From NCBI GenBank assembly GCA_021208965.1, contig JAJOJD010000004.1:1-54002 (forward strand): 54,002 bases of DNA. The letters run 5' to 3'. The number at the start of each line of letters is the position of its first letter. Position 1 is the stretch's first letter. Origin of the DNA: Gammaproteobacteria bacterium (lineage in GTDB: Bacteria > Pseudomonadota > Gammaproteobacteria > JAGOUN01). Positions 1 through 8,285 of the stretch are shown one piece after another. A model generated the notes under the pieces. It was not told the origin of the DNA and did no database searches. It saw nothing but the letters and a program-made list of their open reading frames with translations. Both the position numbers and the translations under genes were made by a program.

Positions 1-159
1 TGATAATTTTGAATTTAAATTCATTGCTATAACTGGCTTGTTTCTTTCCCATTTATCACTCCTCAAGTGCATTGAAGTGTGAAAGGAGTCTAACTCAATT
101 CCTGTCCAAGTTTTTGGGCGCACCATAGATCTTTATTTTTTAGTCAGGCAAATGGAATT

Positions 160-1143
160 GTGTTAGCATCAATTGCTCGTTTAATGATGGGCGCAGGATC
201 TGCTTTTGCTTTTATTGGCACACTATATCTTATTCTACGCTGGTTTCCTTCACGCCAGTTTTCTATATACGCAGGACTAACGCAACTGATGGGTTCGGCA
301 GGAGCAATTTTTGGAGCAGCCCCTATGGCCGGCTTAGCCATGCACTTTGGATGGCGACAGTCCATGGAATTATTGGCAATTTTTGGAGGCTGCCTAGCGC
401 TATTAATTTTTCTGATAGTACGAAATTCTGCAAAAAATTACGTTAATCAAATTATTCCAACGCAAGAAAAAAGCCATGTTCGAAAAATTTTATTAGAAGT
501 AATTTCAAACAAACAAAGTTGGTATATCGCACTCTTTTCATGCTTTTCTTGGGCGCCCATCGCGGCATTTGCAGGCTTATGGGGCATACCGTTTTTATCA
601 AGAAAATATGGTCTGCAGGAAATAAACGCTGGCGCTATGATGGCGTTTGTATGGATTGGGGTTGGACTAGGAAGTCCATTAATTGCCTTATTTTCAGAAA
701 AAATAAAAAAAAGAATCCCTCCTTTAATTTTTGCCTCCTGCCTCGGCGTGATATCAATGACAGCCATAATTTTTATTGACAATCTTCCTTTGTGGCTATG
801 CGCAATTTTTCTTTTAGGGCTAGGGGGATCGGCGGCAGGACAAGCGCTTTGCTTTGCAATTGTTAAAGATATAAATCCAATCAGAATGACAAGCACTGCT
901 ATTGGTTTTAACAATATGTGCATTGTTGCCGGTGCCATTTTTTCACACCCACTGATTGGATATGCACTGGATTGCGGCTGGTCTGGCGCAGTAATAAATG
1001 GGGCACGACAATATAGTCTTGCAGATTATAAAATCGCTTTATTATTGCTTCCTATTTGTTATTTCCTCAATATTTTTATTAGTAAATGTATGATAAAAGA
1101 GACGAATAATCGACGACAAACCCTCAACACACAGGCCCCATAA
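160..1143 (+). pseudogene. MFS transporter, N-terminally decayed
   Basis: The open frame encodes the C-terminal three quarters of a major facilitator superfamily transporter: about nine hydrophobic helices, a LARLMMG-like helix 4 (here ASIARLMMGAGSAF) followed by a WFPSRQF loop typical of the family in Coxiella and Legionella. The first two to three helices are absent. The frame is open only from about position 94, and GTG at 160 is merely the first possible start. A different frame just upstream (about 94-150) reads FLGAP, a stop, then IFIF, which resembles the loop 2/helix 3 of such a transporter; that suggests an internal deletion plus a stop codon rather than a simple indel. It sits downstream of, and convergent with, dnaG, where rpoD is often found. 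I infer a decayed gene. Substrate is unknown. Confidence 0.6.
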
Positions 1144-1160
1144 GAAACGTATTTCCTTCG

Positions 1161-2900
1161 TTAATTCACGTTACCCTGCTTGGGTTTTTGTTTAAGCCAC
1201 TCATGCAACTGGCGTTTTTCATCGAAATTTAACCCTGATTTTTGAGCTTTTGTCATCAATATTTCTATGGCTTGATTTTTTTCATCGCTCAGCATTTTCT
1301 TTAGCATCGCATGAAGTTCTTGAACCAAGAATTCTTCTGACAGTAATAATGGCTGTACCGCCAATTCAACAAGCGCTTTTTCGTAACTGGTTTCACGAAA
1401 ATATTCGACAATAGCAGAACTGGTCAACATCTTTTGACACACAATAATATTCACCAACTCTTTAAGAAAGTCATACGATGATAATTCTTTCACGATCTCA
1501 GAAACGGATGCCGCGTGATGAGGATATTGCAACAATATCGCGATAATTTTTCGCAAATGAGACGGCATCGCGATTTGCGATAAACGCGACATCACTTCGG
1601 CTTGCTTTTTAGGCGTTTTTAGCATCTTGATAATTTCCCCTACCGGTACACGCGCCCGTTCAGCAATTTCCTGCGCTAAAACCCGCTGAAGTTCAATATC
1701 AGAAAGCGTTTGTAACAACTGATTGGCGTGATGCAAAAATTTTGCCCGATGATCAGCTAAGTTTAAATTCAATCCAGCGACAAGAAACTGTATAAAAAAA
1801 TCAGGCATGCTCATTGCTTGTTGAGCAAGGGAATGAAAGCCTTGCTGACCATGCTGATGAATAAAACTGTCCGGATCTTCCCCTTCTGGCAACAGAATAA
1901 AATACAGTGACTTATTCGCGCTTAATTTAGGTAAACTCACAGTGAGTGCTCGCCAGGCGGCTTTTCTACCGGCTTTATCACCATCAAAACAAAAAATAAT
2001 TTTATCCGTATAACGAAATAATAATTGAAGGTGTTGTTCTGTTGTAGCGGTCCCTAAAGTACCGACGACTTGCGTCACCCCATGTTGAACCAAAGCCAAG
2101 ACATCCATATAACCTTCCGTCACGATAAAATAATCATGATGACGCTGCGTCTTTACACAATGATACAAACCATACAACTGATTACTTTTATGAAAAATAG
2201 GGGTTTCTGGTGAATTTAAATATTTAGGCTCTGTGTTATCTAACACTCGTCCACCAAAAGCGATGACCCGACCTTGACGATCATGAATGGGGAACATAAT
2301 TCTATCGCGAAATTTATCAAAGTATTTTCCTGACTCTTTTTTCGATAGCAAGCCAGCATTAAACATTTCTTCGACAGAAAATTGTTTTTTTTTCAAATAC
2401 TGCAGAAGATTTTCCCACGCGGCAGGCGCATAACCCAATCCGAACTGCTTCGCGATTGCGCCACTTAATCCGCGCTGAATAAGATAGGCTTTGACACGCT
2501 CAGCATCCGATATTTTTAATTGATTTTCATAAAAACGACTGGCTTCCTGCATTAAATCGTACAAACGTTCTGACGATTGTTTTGGCATTGCCCGCCCTAC
2601 GTCTGTCGGCAAAGCAACATGGGCGCGCTGTGCTAAGTGTTTTACAGCCTCCAAGAAGCTGATGCGATCATGTTCCATCACAAAACTAATGACATTCCCG
2701 CCCACTCCACACCCGAAGCAGTGATAAATTTGTTTCGTAGGGCTGACCACAAAAGACGGCGTTTTTTCATCGTGAAATGGACAGCAAGCTTTATAATTCG
2801 CGCCAAATTTTTTTAAGGAAACGCAAGAAGCAACGATATCAATGATATCTATTTTTTGAAGGAGTTGATCAATAAACTCGCGGGGTATCTGCGATGCCAT
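1161..2900 (-). CDS. dnaG: DNA primase DnaG
   Basis: Synthesises RNA primers at the replication fork. The 579-residue protein matches the usual bacterial length (581 in E. coli). An N-terminal zinc-binding domain shows CCPFHDEKTPSF and CFGCGVGGN (CHC2 zinc ribbon), followed by the RNA-polymerase core with the EGYMDVL motif (TOPRIM glutamate) and FCFDGDKAGRKA (TOPRIM DxD). The C-terminal third is the divergent helicase-interaction domain. It is the last gene of rpsU-yqeY-dnaG on the minus strand, 12 nt after yqeY. In many gammaproteobacteria rpoD follows; here it does not, and a decayed MFS gene lies convergently 17 nt away. Identification is secure. Confidence 0.97.
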   Translation of the reverse strand: MASQIPREFIDQLLQKIDIIDIVASCVSLKKFGANYKACCPFHDEKTPSFVVSPTKQIYHCFGCGVGGNVISFVMEHDRISFLEAVKHLAQRAHVALPTDVGRAMPKQSSERLYDLMQEASRFYENQLKISDAERVKAYLIQRGLSGAIAKQFGLGYAPAAWENLLQYLKKKQFSVEEMFNAGLLSKKESGKYFDKFRDRIMFPIHDRQGRVIAFGGRVLDNTEPKYLNSPETPIFHKSNQLYGLYHCVKTQRHHDYFIVTEGYMDVLALVQHGVTQVVGTLGTATTEQHLQLLFRYTDKIIFCFDGDKAGRKAAWRALTVSLPKLSANKSLYFILLPEGEDPDSFIHQHGQQGFHSLAQQAMSMPDFFIQFLVAGLNLNLADHRAKFLHHANQLLQTLSDIELQRVLAQEIAERARVPVGEIIKMLKTPKKQAEVMSRLSQIAMPSHLRKIIAILLQYPHHAASVSEIVKELSSYDFLKELVNIIVCQKMLTSSAIVEYFRETSYEKALVELAVQPLLLSEEFLVQELHAMLKKMLSDEKNQAIEILMTKAQKSGLNFDEKRQLHEWLKQKPKQGNVN

Positions 2901-2912
2901 AAGATACCCTCG

Positions 2913-3359
2913 CTACGACAACAGTTGTTTCACCTGTTGCCCAACGACAGCCATGTCGGCTCGGCCAGCGAAAAGATGTTTGAGTTCCGCCATCACTTTA
3001 CCCATATCCTTGACAGAGGCAGCGCCCAAGGCAGCGATAACCTCTTTAATTTCAGTCTGAATGTCTGGCTCAGAAAGCTGCTGCGGCAAAAACTCTTCCA
3101 ACACCATGATTTCTGACTGCTCTTTATCGACAAGCTCTTGACGCCCCGCGGCTAAAAATTGCGCGGAGGCTTCCTTGCGTTGTTTAATCATTTTTACCAA
3201 AATATCAACAACCTGCGCATCGGTTAATTCGATACGCTCATCCACTTCTTTTTGTTTGAATGCGGCGGTTGCCATGCGCAACGTGCCGAGCCGATCTTTT
3301 AACTGGGCACGCATCGCATCTTTAACCGCATCCGTAATTTTTTGTTTTAATGCAGACAT
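2913..3359 (-). CDS. yqeY: YqeY/GatB-like domain protein
   Basis: A 148-residue protein of the YqeY family, with the GatB-tail-like helical fold related to the C-terminal domain of amidotransferase subunit B. Visible family features are the basic N-terminal helix (KQKITDAVKDAMRAQ), the LGTLRMATAAFKQKEVD segment, and the C-terminal KDMGKVMAELK...GRADM motif. Its molecular role is not firmly known; a link to tRNA-dependent amidation has been suggested because of the fold. It lies 2 nt after rpsU and 12 nt before dnaG, so the three are surely co-transcribed. This rpsU-yqeY-dnaG order is seen in Coxiella and relatives. Confidence 0.93.
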   Translation of the reverse strand: MSALKQKITDAVKDAMRAQLKDRLGTLRMATAAFKQKEVDERIELTDAQVVDILVKMIKQRKEASAQFLAAGRQELVDKEQSEIMVLEEFLPQQLSEPDIQTEIKEVIAALGAASVKDMGKVMAELKHLFAGRADMAVVGQQVKQLLS

Positions 3360-3361
3360 AA

Positions 3362-3583
3362 CTAGTAGCGATCTCTGTCATGCGAATAACCATCTCTGGA
3401 AAATCGCTTTAAATGACGCTTCCTAGCCGCCAACTTTTCACGTTTACGCACTTGGCTAGGTTTTTCATAGCCTTCATGACGACGACGCACTTCTTGAGTA
3501 ATCCCTGCTTTTTCACAGGCACGTTTAAAACGACGCAAACTAATATCAAACGGCTCGTTTTCTCTTACACGAATCAGTGGCAT
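3362..3583 (-). CDS. rpsU: 30S ribosomal protein S21
   Basis: A 73-residue, very basic small-subunit protein involved in translation initiation near the anti-Shine-Dalgarno end of 16S rRNA. The sequence starts [21 protein letters not shown] and continues with the family hallmark CEKAGI...[17 protein letters not shown], matching S21 over its whole length. ATG at 3583 is preceded by a purine-rich AGGGG site. It is the first gene of the rpsU-yqeY-dnaG unit and follows a promoter-like sequence (see separate entry) downstream of a tRNA-Leu gene. Confidence 0.97.
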   Translation of the reverse strand: MPLIRVRENEPFDISLRRFKRACEKAGITQEVRRRHEGYEKPSQVRKREKLAARKRHLKRFSRDGYSHDRDRY

Positions 3584-3625
3584 TAATAAAACCCCTATGT
3601 TGAATAAAATCAGATAAAGTCTGCC

Positions 3626-3655
3626 ATTTTACTTCGATAGTCTTATAAATGTAAA
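3626..3655 (-). promoter_or_regulatory. putative sigma-70 promoter of rpsU-yqeY-dnaG
   Basis: On the minus strand a -35 box TTTACA (3655-3650) and a -10 box TAAAAT (3631-3626) are separated by 18 nt. Transcription would start about 35 nt upstream of the rpsU ATG, leaving room for the AGGGG ribosome-binding site. Read from sequence only. Confidence 0.5.
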
Positions 3656-3680
3656 TAGGGAGAATATAAAAAATGATCGA

Positions 3681-3767
3681 TGGTGCCGAGAAGAGGACTC
3701 GAACCTCCACAGAGTTGCCCCCACAAGTACCTGAACACTGCGTGTCTACCAATTTCACCACCTCGGC
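3681..3767 (-). tRNA. tRNA-Leu (anticodon CAG)
   Basis: An 87-nt class II tRNA with encoded CCA. The acceptor stem GCCGAGG pairs with TCTCGGC, the D-arm (GTG/CAC) contains TTGGTAGA, the T-arm is GGAGG-TTCGAGT-CCTCT, and there is a long variable arm with a GGGG/CTCT stem as expected for leucine. The anticodon loop TTCAGGT gives CAG. The anticodon stem is unusual: CAGTG opposite ACTTG leaves a U-C and a G-A mismatch next to the loop. It lies between xthA and rpsU on the same strand. Confidence 0.9.
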
Positions 3768-3792
3768 TGTCTGATAAGCATAGACGATCGCG

Positions 3793-4566
3793 CTACAAAA
3801 AGAAACTAGCGATCACCGGAGCATGATCAGAAGGCCGCTCCCAAGCACGAGGGATTTTATCTACACAACACTCTTTCAATTGAGGAACAAGCAATGCGCT
3901 CGCTAAGATGTGGTCAATACGCAAGCCCATATTTCGGCGAAATGCAGCTTGACGATAATCCCACCAAGTATATTCGTTACCACTAGGCGATAAATGCCGA
4001 TAACAGTCAACAAAACCTAAAGCCAATAAACCCTCCCAAGCGTCACGCTCTGCCCCACTCGCCAATACCTGATCGTGCCAGAGCAAAGGCTCATAAATAT
4101 CCGCATCGGCTGGCGCGATATTAAAATCGCCGAGGATAATAATCTTTTTCGCCAAAGACTCCTGAATAAAGCGCTGAAGGTGACTCAACCACTCGAGCTT
4201 ATAGGCATATTTTTCAGTGCCAACAGCCGCGCCGTTAGGAACATAAACATTCACGATAAGGATATCCTGTATCGTAACGCCCAGCAGACGTCTTTGCTCA
4301 TCCAAAAAGTTAGGAAAACCAGCACATACTGGAGCAGGGCCTCTCTCATGCCGGCTAAGCAGCGCAACACCATTATACGTTTTTTGACCGGAGACAAAAC
4401 AATGATAACCTAAACGAATAAAGGCGTCGTAGGGGAATTTCTCATTCGGACATTTGATTTCTTGCAAAGCCAACACATCAGGCTGATGTTGTTCCAACCA
4501 AGCGATCACATGTGGCAAACGCACTAGCAGTGAATTCACATTCCATGTCGCAATACTAAAACTCAA
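3793..4566 (-). CDS. xthA: exodeoxyribonuclease III
   Basis: A 257-residue AP endonuclease/3'-5' exonuclease of the exonuclease III family, acting in base-excision repair. Catalytic motifs are all visible: LALQEIK (metal-binding Glu), NVYVPNG, GDFNIAP (Asp and Asn), the WWDYR loop, RIDHIL, and SDHAPV with the catalytic His near the C-terminus. The start is TTG directly after the TAA of the upstream 63-residue gene, so translation of the two is probably coupled. Length compares with 268 residues in E. coli. Confidence 0.95.
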   Translation of the reverse strand: MSFSIATWNVNSLLVRLPHVIAWLEQHQPDVLALQEIKCPNEKFPYDAFIRLGYHCFVSGQKTYNGVALLSRHERGPAPVCAGFPNFLDEQRRLLGVTIQDILIVNVYVPNGAAVGTEKYAYKLEWLSHLQRFIQESLAKKIIILGDFNIAPADADIYEPLLWHDQVLASGAERDAWEGLLALGFVDCYRHLSPSGNEYTWWDYRQAAFRRNMGLRIDHILASALLVPQLKECCVDKIPRAWERPSDHAPVIASFFL

Positions 4567-4758
4567 TTAAAATTTATCCCATAGTATTGAGGACGTCTCG
4601 TCGAGATGATGTTGTGTCGCATCACGTAACCGTGCAATTTTAGCATGTTTGAGAATCTCATGTTCCTTAGCCAGCGAATCACAGGGATGTTCTCGATCAA
4701 AATTCTGTAAAAATTGATCAAGTTCACTGACATAATCACGCTTCAAACGATGACGCAT
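4567..4758 (-). CDS. small conserved-looking hypothetical protein
   Basis: A 63-residue charged protein (MRHRLKRDYVSELDQFLQNF..., ending DETSSILWDKF) with no signal peptide or membrane segment; it is probably largely helical. I do not recognise the family. Its stop codon touches the TTG start of xthA, so the two form one transcription unit. Its first eight codons and about 45 nt upstream lie inside a 68-bp segment that is repeated 322 bp further on (5057-5124), so an extra copy of its 5' end exists. The function is unknown. Confidence 0.6.
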   Translation of the reverse strand: MRHRLKRDYVSELDQFLQNFDREHPCDSLAKEHEILKHAKIARLRDATQHHLDETSSILWDKF

Positions 4759-4802
4759 ATATTCCTATTTACTCTCACACGAAATTGACCCATTGTATCG
4801 CA
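4735..4802. repeat. 68-bp direct repeat, copy 1
   Basis: This copy covers the promoter-side region and first codons of the 63-residue gene upstream of xthA. It matches 5057-5124 at 62 of 68 positions. The shared core includes TTCAAACGATGACGCATATA and ACTCTCACACGAAATT. Confidence 0.85.
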
Positions 4803-5030
4803 AAAAAATGGTTATTTGCAAAAAAATACCCGTTTTTGAGGCACTTACCTGCATACTTTCTGCAGAAAGACGTCATACTAAAACACCATGATTTTTTTAA
4901 GTCAATCGTGTATAGTTTGTGTGAATTAAATCACCTTAACCCTTCATGTCATCGTGAACTAGGAGTGCCTTTATCGACGATTACGGAATCGACCGGATTG
5001 ACGGCGGAAGAAATTGACGCGTTACGTTGA
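4785..5030 (+). pseudogene. possible gene remnant between direct repeats
   Basis: An 81-codon open frame fills the region between the two 68-bp repeats. Only its last third looks protein-like: ELGVPLSTITESTGLTAEEIDALR resembles the C-terminal helices of Rpn-family (recombination-promoting nuclease/putative transposase) proteins and of some small helix-turn-helix proteins. The N-terminal part has no recognisable domain and starts inside repeat copy 1. I read it as the 3' remnant of a lost gene. No ribosome-binding site is evident. Low confidence. Confidence 0.25.
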
Positions 5031-5056
5031 CGGATTTTTGGATGTTCATAGTCTGT

Positions 5057-5124
5057 ATCACGTTTCAAACGATGACGCATATATTGCTCTTTACTCTCAC
5101 ACGAAATTCACGCATTCTATCGCA
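5057..5124. repeat. 68-bp direct repeat, copy 2
   Basis: Second copy of the segment at 4735-4802 (6 mismatches). On the minus strand it carries the same ATG and seven following codons as the 63-residue gene. The frame then diverges and ends after about 43 codons, so no full second gene is present. It lies just upstream of rsmD on the opposite strand. Confidence 0.85.
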
Positions 5125-5156
5125 TACTGACAAAAAACCTACAACACTCCAACATC

Positions 5157-5723
5157 GTGACCTCGAGTAATTCTGTAAAGATCATCGGCGGCCAATGGCG
5201 TGGACGCAACATTCATTTTCCTAATAATCGACATATTCGCCCAACGTTGGGTCATGTACGTGAAACGCTGTTTAATTGGCTGCAAACGAGAGTTCATGGT
5301 GCGCGCTGCCTAGATTTATTTGCAGGCAGTGGGGCTTTAGGAATTGAAGCACTGTCTCGCGGCGCAGGGCACGTCACTTTTGTCGATCAAGATAAACAAA
5401 CTTTGTCAAATGTACAGCACACCCTTCATTCATTTTCAGTCGACAATTATACGTGTATCTGTACCAGTATTCCCGAGGGCTTGGCTCATATCTTCCATCA
5501 ACCATACGACATTATTTTCCTAGACCCTCCTTTTGCAACGTCTTTGCTGAATGATATCCTCCATCATCCAATACTCCAAAAAGTAGTCACTCCGAATACA
5601 TTGATTTACATTGAAACAACATCAGAACAGCTGATAGCACTGAATGACTTCTGGGAAATTTACCGTCTAAAAAAAACAAAACATATCAGCTATGGACTAC
5701 TTCGTTCAAAGATCAACTACTGA
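5157..5723 (+). CDS. rsmD: 16S rRNA (guanine966-N2)-methyltransferase RsmD
   Basis: A 188-residue class I SAM-dependent methyltransferase that modifies G966 of 16S rRNA. Family marks are the N-terminal IIGGQWRGR, RPT..HVRETLFNWL, the SAM-binding LDLFAGSGALGIEALSRGA, the acidic FVDQD strand, and the catalytic LDPPF motif near residue 122. The start is GTG; no ATG precedes it in frame. It converges with the radical SAM gene, with which its 3' end overlaps by 7 nt. Usual neighbours such as coaD or ftsY are absent. Confidence 0.93.
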   Translation: MTSSNSVKIIGGQWRGRNIHFPNNRHIRPTLGHVRETLFNWLQTRVHGARCLDLFAGSGALGIEALSRGAGHVTFVDQDKQTLSNVQHTLHSFSVDNYTCICTSIPEGLAHIFHQPYDIIFLDPPFATSLLNDILHHPILQKVVTPNTLIYIETTSEQLIALNDFWEIYRLKKTKHISYGLLRSKINY

Positions 5724-6419
5724 ACATAAACGCCTTGATCTTTATTATCGATTAACACTTCAATAGAAGACTCATTTTCTATCGAGGGATAAACACTCTC
5801 GACAAACCAATCAAACAACGCCTCATCACGTCGAATCGGTGTCGTATTATTAACAAATACATTCACCGTAATCTCTTTAAAATATTGTCGCGCAATATCA
5901 ATATCTCGCTGAATTTGTTCGCGCGTTTGACCTTCTACACAAACTAACAGACAACACGCATAAAATTTCTTTCCTAACTCAAGAATATTCGCTGTGGGAA
6001 AAGGTTTTTTTAATATATTTTTTCTAAAGTCATCATCAAACGTTTCGATACCAATTCTATAACGCACTTCTTGGTTAGGAAAAAAAATCCGCATTTCATC
6101 TAATCGCTTATGATAAGCATAAAAAGCTTCAAAATATAACGTGTGAACCCGATGATGATTGACCGCTGAACGAATGCTTTCTAAAACAAACACGGGCAAC
6201 TCAAAAACAGAACCAGAATTAATAATTTCGACCACACCAAATTCACCGGTTATCTGCTCAATAATTTTGCTATTAATCATGCGAATTTCATTCAAATCTG
6301 TTGAGTTATCTAACACGTAGTTACAAAATTTGCATTTACCGCTGTAAATGCAAGGCAATGATTTGAGTAATAAAATTTCACGCGGTATTTTTTTTGTAAA
6401 TTTTGCTGTAACGCTGCAT
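5717..6419 (-). pseudogene. QueL-like radical SAM protein, frameshifted near N-terminus
   Basis: The main frame (5717-6358) shows a radical SAM cysteine cluster C-x5-C-x2-C (CIYSGKCKFCNY) followed by INSGSVFELP and a long helical/strand pattern. Reading upstream, ATG at 6419 opens MQRYSKIYKK and then continues as IPREILLLKSLPC in the other frame; the joint is a run of eight A (6388-6395, plus strand) that would need seven. The ATG follows the yhhQ stop by a single base, so the two genes form a coupled pair. Radical SAM proteins beside a YhhQ-type transporter include QueL, the lyase that recovers queuine in Clostridioides difficile. QueL identity is an inference from motif style and neighbour, not proven. 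Confidence 0.6.
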
Positions 6420-6420
6420 G

Positions 6421-7111
6421 TTATATTTCTTTTACTTTTCTTTTAATCGCAACCGACCAATACACAAAGGGGGTATCCAAGATCCCAATAATCGCACGCA
6501 AAACACATGAAGTAATAAATATTTCAATCAGGTAATGCCACGGAAACCTTCCTAAAAAAGCGATCAGTGTAAAAATCGCGTTATCCAATAATTGACTCGT
6601 CATTGTGCTCATCCCATTACGTAACCAAATATATTTGTAATCAGGATATTTTTTTCTCCAGAATTGATACGCAACAATGTCATAACGTTGCGAAATAAAA
6701 AAAGCACATACGCTCGCGGTTAATAAGCGAGGAAATACAGAAAAAATATACACTTAACGCCTGCTGTGTTTCATCATAGGCATTAGGAATAAATAGCAAA
6801 GAAATATACATAATGATACTAACTACCATCATACTAAACATCCCCAAACCAACGATTTTTTTCGCCGTTTCCTTGCCATAATTCTCAGACAGAATGTCAG
6901 AAATAAGATAAACACTCACATAGCTGATATCACTCATCGAACCGTTTAATCCGAACAATTCGACTTGCTTCAACGCTTGAATATTCGTCAAAATAATAGA
7001 AATGATAGCAAACACAAATAAGCCCACTTTTCCCCACAGACGAAAAGCGAGTAGTGTCAAACCAAAATTCGTGATCATTAAAATCACCCAAAGCCATTCG
7101 TTAATGTACAT
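6421..7111 (-). pseudogene. yhhQ: queuosine precursor transporter YhhQ, frameshifted
   Basis: Inner-membrane importer of queuosine precursors (VUT/QPTR family). The first frame carries five hydrophobic segments with ILTNIQALKQVELFG, and VYLISDILSENYGKETAKK, the hallmark acidic loop of the family. The second frame carries FFISQRYDIVAYQFW, WLRNGMSTMTSQLLDNAIFTLIAF and a final LDTPFVY. They join exactly (ALSVY then FSVFPRLLTAS) if one T is removed from the six-base run at 6741-6746, so one base has been inserted. ATG at 7111 is the likely start. The sequence style resembles the Firmicutes type found with queuine salvage genes. It is followed one base later by the radical SAM gene. Confidence 0.85.
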
Positions 7112-7330
7112 AAAACACACGGTATCAAGCGTAAGAACGAGGAATTATCGTAAAAAATGGGGGTAAAAGCCATCAAATATCGAGAAAAAATCGCGATAAG
7201 GCCGGCTTCGCCTAAAGTCAAAATATCTTCTTCTGCCAATTCTTCGAAAAAAGTTGCGCTATTCGCCTCGAATAACCTAAAATTTTATATTGGCTATTTA
7301 TTTTAGCGCATTAAAATTTGAGGGAAGTCC

Positions 7331-8283
7331 ATGAATAAACGATATCTCCTGCTCTTAGTTCCACTGATTTTTTCAGCGGCTGTTCTTCAGATGAAACCGT
7401 TGTTCAAGGATATATTGAAGGCGATTTGATTTATCAATCCTCTAGTCAATCTGGCACGCTACAAACGCTCGCCATTCATCGAGGGCAAACGGTCAAAACA
7501 GGAGATTTATTATTCACACTAGACCCCTACCCTCAATCACTACAGCTTGAACAAGCGCAAGCTGAGTTAGCTGGCGCCGAAGCGACATTGCACGACATGG
7601 AACTCGGGTTACGCCCCGATGAAATTAAAGAAATAGAGGCGGATATTGCATCAACAAAAGCCGCCATCGATTATTATCAAAAAGAGGTTAAACGTTATGA
7701 GAGTTTAGCGCAACTCAATTACGCGCCGAAATCAACCTACGATGAAAAATACTATCAATATCATCAAAATAAAGCACAACTCGAACGCTTGCAAGCGTCA
7801 CTAAATTTAGGGCATCTGGGAAATCGAGAGTATGTTATCGCCACACAAAAAGAAGCGATTGACGCGAACCAAAAAAATGTTGCGTCTATGCAATGGAATG
7901 TTTCTCAAAAAACCGTCTCCTCCGCAGGGGACGGCATTATCGTTGACACTTACTATCAACCTGGTGAATGGGTAAACGCGGGGCAAGCGGTCACCTCATT
8001 ACAAACACCGGAAAACGTGTATGTTATATTTTTTGTTGGAGAAGCTGAACTCAGCCGACTGCATATCGGAGACACCGTCATGGTTAAACGGGATAATCAT
8101 CAAAAACCCGTATCCGCCACTGTGAGCTACATGTCTTCTGAAGCGGAATATACACCACCGGTGATCTACAGCGAATCGATGCGAAAAAAACTGGTCTATG
8201 AAATCAAAGCCTCTTTCAATAACGATATCGCTTTAGAGTTTCACCCTGGTCAACCCGTTGATGTCACGTTTCATGGAGAATAA
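7331..8283 (+). CDS. HlyD-family periplasmic adaptor lipoprotein (frameshift in signal peptide)
   Basis: Membrane-fusion (adaptor) subunit of a type-I-like ABC exporter, YbhG/YhiI type. ATG at 7331 opens MNKRYLLLLVPLIF; inserting one T in the six-T run at 7368-7373 continues it as FSGCSSDETVV, a lipobox, into the long frame that is open from 7426. The mature part has a split biotinyl-lipoyl domain (SGTLQTLAIHRGQTVKTGDLLFTLD near the start, AGDGIIVDTYYQPGEWV later) around an alpha-helical hairpin rich in Gln/Glu, then a beta-barrel domain. It is followed 2 nt later by the ABC ATPase. Without the correction the lipoprotein signal would be lost. Confidence 0.85.
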
Positions 8284-8285
8284 TC

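Noticed and set aside
144-938. Minus-strand open frames opposite the MFS gene
   Set aside because: Shadows of the transporter coding strand; no family resemblance and no ribosome-binding site.
3546-3761. 71-codon minus-strand frame reading through the tRNA-Leu gene
   Set aside because: It is a translation of the tRNA itself plus its flank, a well-known false gene.
7121-7330. Possible extra small gene between yhhQ and hlyD
   Set aside because: No frame of convincing composition or ribosome-binding site; it is better read as an intergenic region. A TTGGCT/TAAAAT pair at 7290-7317 lies too close to the hlyD start to be sure.
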